Source of the DNA: Diplocarpon mali
Lineage: Eukaryota; Ascomycota; Leotiomycetes; Helotiales; Drepanopezizaceae
Direction: 5' to 3'
Assembly (NCBI GenBank): GCA_024741835.1
Contig: JAENRP010000023.1
Location: forward strand, 102,372-166,371
Length of the DNA stretch: 64,000 nt
Below are positions 60,663 through 64,000 of the stretch, one piece after another. The notes below the pieces were generated by a model. The model was not told the origin of the DNA, did no database searches, and was given only the letters and a program-made list of their open reading frames with translations. Position 1 is the first letter of the stretch. Each line of letters starts with the position of its first letter. A program made the position numbers and the translations under genes.

Positions 60663-61088
60663 ATGTCCGCAGCACCAGCTTCCGGCGCTGCGCCCGCCAG
60701 CAAAAACGCCGCTACTGACAAGAGCGCCGATGCCACGAAGGACACCAAACCCGCGGCTGCTTTAGAAGAAGATGATGAGTTTGAGGATTTCCCAGTAGAG
60801 GGTATGTCTATTGCTGGTTTTGGAGGAAGTGGGACTTTGCGGTTTTGCATGTGGATGCATGGGCGTAGATGCAATGAAGGCTGACAGTTGATGGCAGACT
60901 GGACACAAGAGGAGACCGAAGTGCCTGGCGATAACACGCATCTGTGGGAGGAGAGCTGGGACGATGATGATACGAGCGAAGACTTTTCGGCGCAGCTGAA
61001 GTATGCATATCCTACTATGATCAACGAGCACAGCTAATCTGGGTGCAGGGAGGAGCTGAGGAAGGTCGAGGCAGGCAAGAAGCGTTAA
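60663..61088 (+). CDS. SEM1: SEM1/DSS1, 26S proteasome regulatory-particle subunit
   Basis: Small, highly acidic, intrinsically disordered protein; part of the proteasome lid and of the TREX-2 mRNA export complex, and homologue of the BRCA2 partner DSS1. Exons 60663-60801, 60898-61000 and 61049-61088 give 93 residues. The two acidic-aromatic clusters that define the family are present: EEDDEFEDFPVEDW, created by the first splice, and HLWEESWDDDD. A basic helix ends the protein (AQLKEELRKVEAGKKR), created by the second splice. The N-terminal ~35 residues are Ala/Lys-rich. Introns are 96 and 48 bp. It is convergent with the phosphoglycerate kinase gene 227 bp away. Confidence 0.95.
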
Positions 61089-61315
61089 CGAAGCAAACAT
61101 GAGCACAGATACAATGGAGTTCAGGGGTTGTCAGAGATCACCATAAGAGGGCAGCATAAAATGGCATCACTGGTTTCGATTGGCAAGATCAAAATGCTAC
61201 TTTCAATTGAATGTGATATGAGCTATGTACGGCGTGCTTCATCAACTTCATTATAGACTGGGTTTGCCTGGGCGGCCTTGACTGAATCAGAGGATGCCAC
61301 TTTGTCTGTCAATAT

Positions 61316-62684
61316 TTACTTACTCGACAGAGCAGTGACGCCTGGAAGATCCTTTCCTTCGAGCAGCTCGAGAGATGCTCCACCACCAGTCGATACATGG
61401 CTGAGCTTATCCTCGACGCCGTACTTGGCAGCAACCGTTGCGGTGTCACCGCCACCGATGATGACGATCTTTCCGTTTTGTGCAGCGTCGACCGCAGCAT
61501 CAAGTGTGGCCTTGGTTCCCTTCGCGAAAGCATCGAACTCGAACACCCCAGGGGGACCATTCCAGAGAATGGTTTTAGCCTTGCTGATAGCACCCTTGTA
61601 GAGCTCAACACTCTTAGGACCACAGTCAAGACCCATCCATCCATCGGGGATACCCTCCTCGTCAGTGGCAGTGCCAGTTTCTGCGTCCTTGGCAAATTTG
61701 TCTGCAGTAATATAGTCGACGGGAAGAACAAGCTCAACATTGTTCTTCTTGGCCTTCTCGACGAGGTCACCAACAGTCTTGCTACCAGCCTCGTCAAACA
61801 GACTGTTGCCAATCTTGACGTTCTCCAGAGTCTTCTTGAATGTGAAAGCCATGCCACCGCAGACGATCAAGCTGTCGACTTTGCCGAGAAGGTTGTCAAT
61901 CAACTGGATCTTGTCGGAGACCTTGGCTCCTCCCAAAATAGCCAGGAAAGGTCGTTGAGGGTTCTCGAGGGCTTTGGCAAAGTATTCAAGCTCCTTCTTC
62001 ATGAGGAATCCGGATGCCTTTTGTGGCAGATCGACACCGACCATAGAACTGTGAGCGCGGTGGGCAGTTCCAAAAGCATCGTCTACAACTGAATTAGCCA
62101 TTTTGCCCTATGAATAAAATTTTGGAACCTACTGATGAAGATGTCTCCAAGGGCAGTAAGTCCCTTTCGGAACTCATCAACCTTGGCCTTATCCGCCTTG
62201 ACCTTCTTTCCGTCCGCATCTTTAAAGCTCCCCTCCTCCTCGGCATGGAATCTCAGGTTCTCCAAGAGGATCACTTGCCCCCCGCTAGCCTTATTGACAA
62301 TATCCTCAACCTCCTTTCCAACACAGTCCGGGGCAAACTCAACGCTTTTTCCGAGAAGTTTTTCGAGCTCTGGTACTACGGGCTTCAAGGAGTATTTAGC
62401 TTGCACCGTTCCGTCTGGTCGGCCGAGATGGGACATGAGAATCACAGCCTTGGCCCCATGGTCAATGGCATACTTGATTGTTGGGACAGCGCCGGCGATA
62501 CGTTGGGTGTTGGTCACCTTCTTATCGGAGTCGAGAGGGACGTTGAAATCAACCTGGAGGTCACAGGAGCTATTAGTGACATGTCTCAGGCTGCACAGAT
62601 CCAGAGAGGGCAACTTACTCTGATCAACACCCGCTTGTCCTTGAGATCGACATCAGTAATTGAGAGCTTGTTAGAAAGGGACAT
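61316..62684 (-). CDS. PGK1: Phosphoglycerate kinase
   Basis: Glycolytic enzyme transferring the phosphate of 1,3-bisphosphoglycerate to ADP. Exons on the minus strand are 62684-62619, 62553-62133 and 62082-61316, giving 417 residues, the usual length. Exon 1 encodes [20 protein letters not shown]. The first splice (GTAAGT, CACTAAT branch site) gives RVDFNVPL. Substrate-binding SHLGRPDG and LLENLRFH are in exon 2. The second splice gives [19 protein letters not shown], with acceptor TTGTAG. Exon 3 has the hinge and nucleotide-binding motifs [32 protein letters not shown] and [16 protein letters not shown]. The ATG-like frame opening at 62101 is unspliced sequence. Pyrimidine-rich codon choice fits high expression. 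Confidence 0.98.
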
Positions 62685-63240
62685 TATGGCCAAGTCTCGG
62701 GATGTAGTCTTCGGATATTTTGCAAGAGATTGGTGGATTCGGAACGAAGTTTGGCAGGTTGATGGTGGTAGGTATGAAGCAAAAGCTGGAACCTGGGTTG
62801 AATCCTGCCCCTCGATTTGGTGGGGTGTTTCAATAACAGCGGCAATATGTCGGGCTGTTTCTCATGAGCTTGAGGCCCTAACAACAGCAGATATTATGCA
62901 AGGGGACAGCAAGAAACTTCATATCTACGAGTTATTCATCTGCATTACAGAGTTCGTGATCTGGTGAGTTTGCAAACTTAGTCAGATGTTTTTTCACAAG
63001 AACGCATGGCTGCATTTCAGACTGTCATCAAGTACACAACTTTCCCTCCATCGCGATGCAATCTCAATGCCTTTGTTGAAAGATTCCATATCCGACCAGA
63101 ACATCTGCTTCGATCTTCCAAGTTCAATATTCTGTTGACCTTCCTCTACCATGTTCAATGTTCAAACATCCTGCGCAACGCCGATGTCCCAATACCGTTA
63201 TGCTACCCTCTACGCTCGCCCTGACCTGAACCGAAATCAA
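62685..63240 (-). promoter_or_regulatory. PGK promoter region
   Basis: 556 bp between the PGK start and the stop of the Mpv17-family gene on the same strand; it must hold the strong PGK promoter. No coding region is supported. On the minus strand, C- and T-rich blocks occur near 62690-62870. Confidence 0.5.
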
Positions 63241-64000
63241 TCATAGCAAACGAATATTTGGTGACTGAGGAGCTGACCGAGCATCAATAGCATCTTCTGC
63301 AGCATTGGACAGCGAGAGATACGCAGTCCAAGCAATACCGATGGTGGAAACAAATGGCTGTGGCAGAGGTCAGTATGCTGACTGAACAAAGATACAGCTG
63401 TGGAACGTACAAGTTGGAACTGGAGAGGCATGATACGGAAGTTGATGATTTGTACCGCAGGCCAGACCATGAAGTTGGCCTTCAAGGTTGGGAGATACAT
63501 ATCTCGCAGCTTATGAGAAACCGTACGTCGGCCACCACCCTCTGCAACGGTCATAACTACGAAGAATGTGGCGATACCCACTGGTGCGAAGACGAGTTGA
63601 TCAAAGGCCACCATCTTCAGCGCAGGCCCCAGGCCACTTGTTTTCGTAATGGGGAAAGCTCTCGATAAGAATTGGAACCACTTGAACTGCACAGGCGCCA
63701 TCGCGAATCCGTACGCCATGAATCTCGTCAGACGCTCGAAGTCGAATGGCGGTGGCAGGAACTTCGACGCTGGGATGAGGTCCTGTTCGCTCAGAGGGTT
63801 CTTCCTATCCAGCTCGTGGATCTCTATGGCTAGGGTATCATCCTTCGCAACTCCTCCAGGTTTGCGCAGCGCTGTTTGGCGGATTGCTGTGATTGACTGA
63901 GCTACCGTATCTGCTATGCCTCCCAGAATAGCGTTGGTGATCATCATCGTGAGGACTGCAAAGCCATTAAGATATATCCCTCGTAACCGCACGCTGCGAC
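63241..64000 (-). CDS. Mpv17/PMP22-family membrane protein (5' end outside the window)
   Basis: Family of inner-mitochondrial or peroxisomal four-helix membrane proteins. On the minus strand an exon begins at about 63955, after the acceptor TTTGCAG, and runs to 63411; a 53-bp intron (63358-63410) precedes the last exon, 63357-63241. Upstream exons lie beyond the window or in its last 45 bp. Recognisable parts are LTMMITNAILGGIADTVAQ, the conserved FMAYGFAMAPVQFKWFQFLS, VAFDQLVFAPVGIATFFVVM, and LKANFMVWPAVQIINFRIMP completed by QLPFVSTIGIAWTAYLS after splicing. The insert between the first helix and FMAYG (about residues 25-80 of the visible part) is long and charged, as in several fungal members. 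An apparent GTG start at 63992 belongs to the intron. Confidence 0.88.

Noticed and set aside
61397..62967. Plus-strand open frames of 231 and 285 codons
   Set aside because: Antisense shadows of the phosphoglycerate kinase exons caused by strong codon bias.

Overview
The window is nuclear DNA of a filamentous ascomycete (Pezizomycotina). The evidence is many short GT-AG introns (about 42-277 bp) with recognisable branch sites such as CTAAC/CTGAC, and a typical gene set: DASH cryptochrome with an RGG tail, Rds1-like ferritin-fold protein, 2EXR protein, HET-domain relic, Skt5/Chs4-type chitin synthase activator, IML2, and a small secreted cysteine-rich protein. I cannot fix the class from sequence alone. 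Almost every gene is interrupted, so exon coordinates are given in each entry and the feature limits are the full coding span from start to stop.

Layout. 0.3-8 kb: DASH cryptochrome (+), a classical short-chain dehydrogenase (-), and a free-standing type I glutamine synthetase-like gene (+). 9-12 kb: an Rds1-like secreted protein with an apparent frameshift, and a mitochondrial hotdog thioesterase-like protein. 15-20.4 kb: an Osh1/Swh1-type oxysterol-binding protein and the F1-ATPase chaperone ATP12. 21.4-23.1 kb: a decayed DHA2 drug transporter. 26-33 kb: mitochondrial pyruvate carrier subunit, Skt5/Chs4-like protein with a C-terminal CAAX box, and the bc1 assembly factor CBP4. 33-39 kb: an AT-rich, gene-poor block with a decayed HET gene and other relics. 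40.8-41.7 kb: a 2EXR protein. 41.7-50.7 kb: about 9 kb with no supportable gene but many microsatellites. 50.7-52.8 kb: a Pho85-type cyclin. 56.2-56.8 kb: a five-exon gene for an 80-residue cysteine-rich secreted protein, assembled by hand because its exons are tiny. 57.8-64 kb: a compact housekeeping block of IML2, SEM1/DSS1, phosphoglycerate kinase and a partial Mpv17/PMP22 protein.

The genes do not form a biosynthetic cluster. Several are mitochondrial (ATP12, MPC, CBP4, thioesterase-like protein, Mpv17 family), but they are scattered, and co-regulation is not indicated. The structure is a mosaic: compact, well-spliced housekeeping blocks alternate with gene-poor blocks that hold pseudogenes (DHA2 transporter, HET) or simple repeats. 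The most notable items are the micro-exon secreted cysteine-rich gene, the frameshifted Rds1-like gene, the CAAX box hidden in a separate 3' exon, a GC-AG intron in CBP4, and the long empty region upstream of the cyclin.
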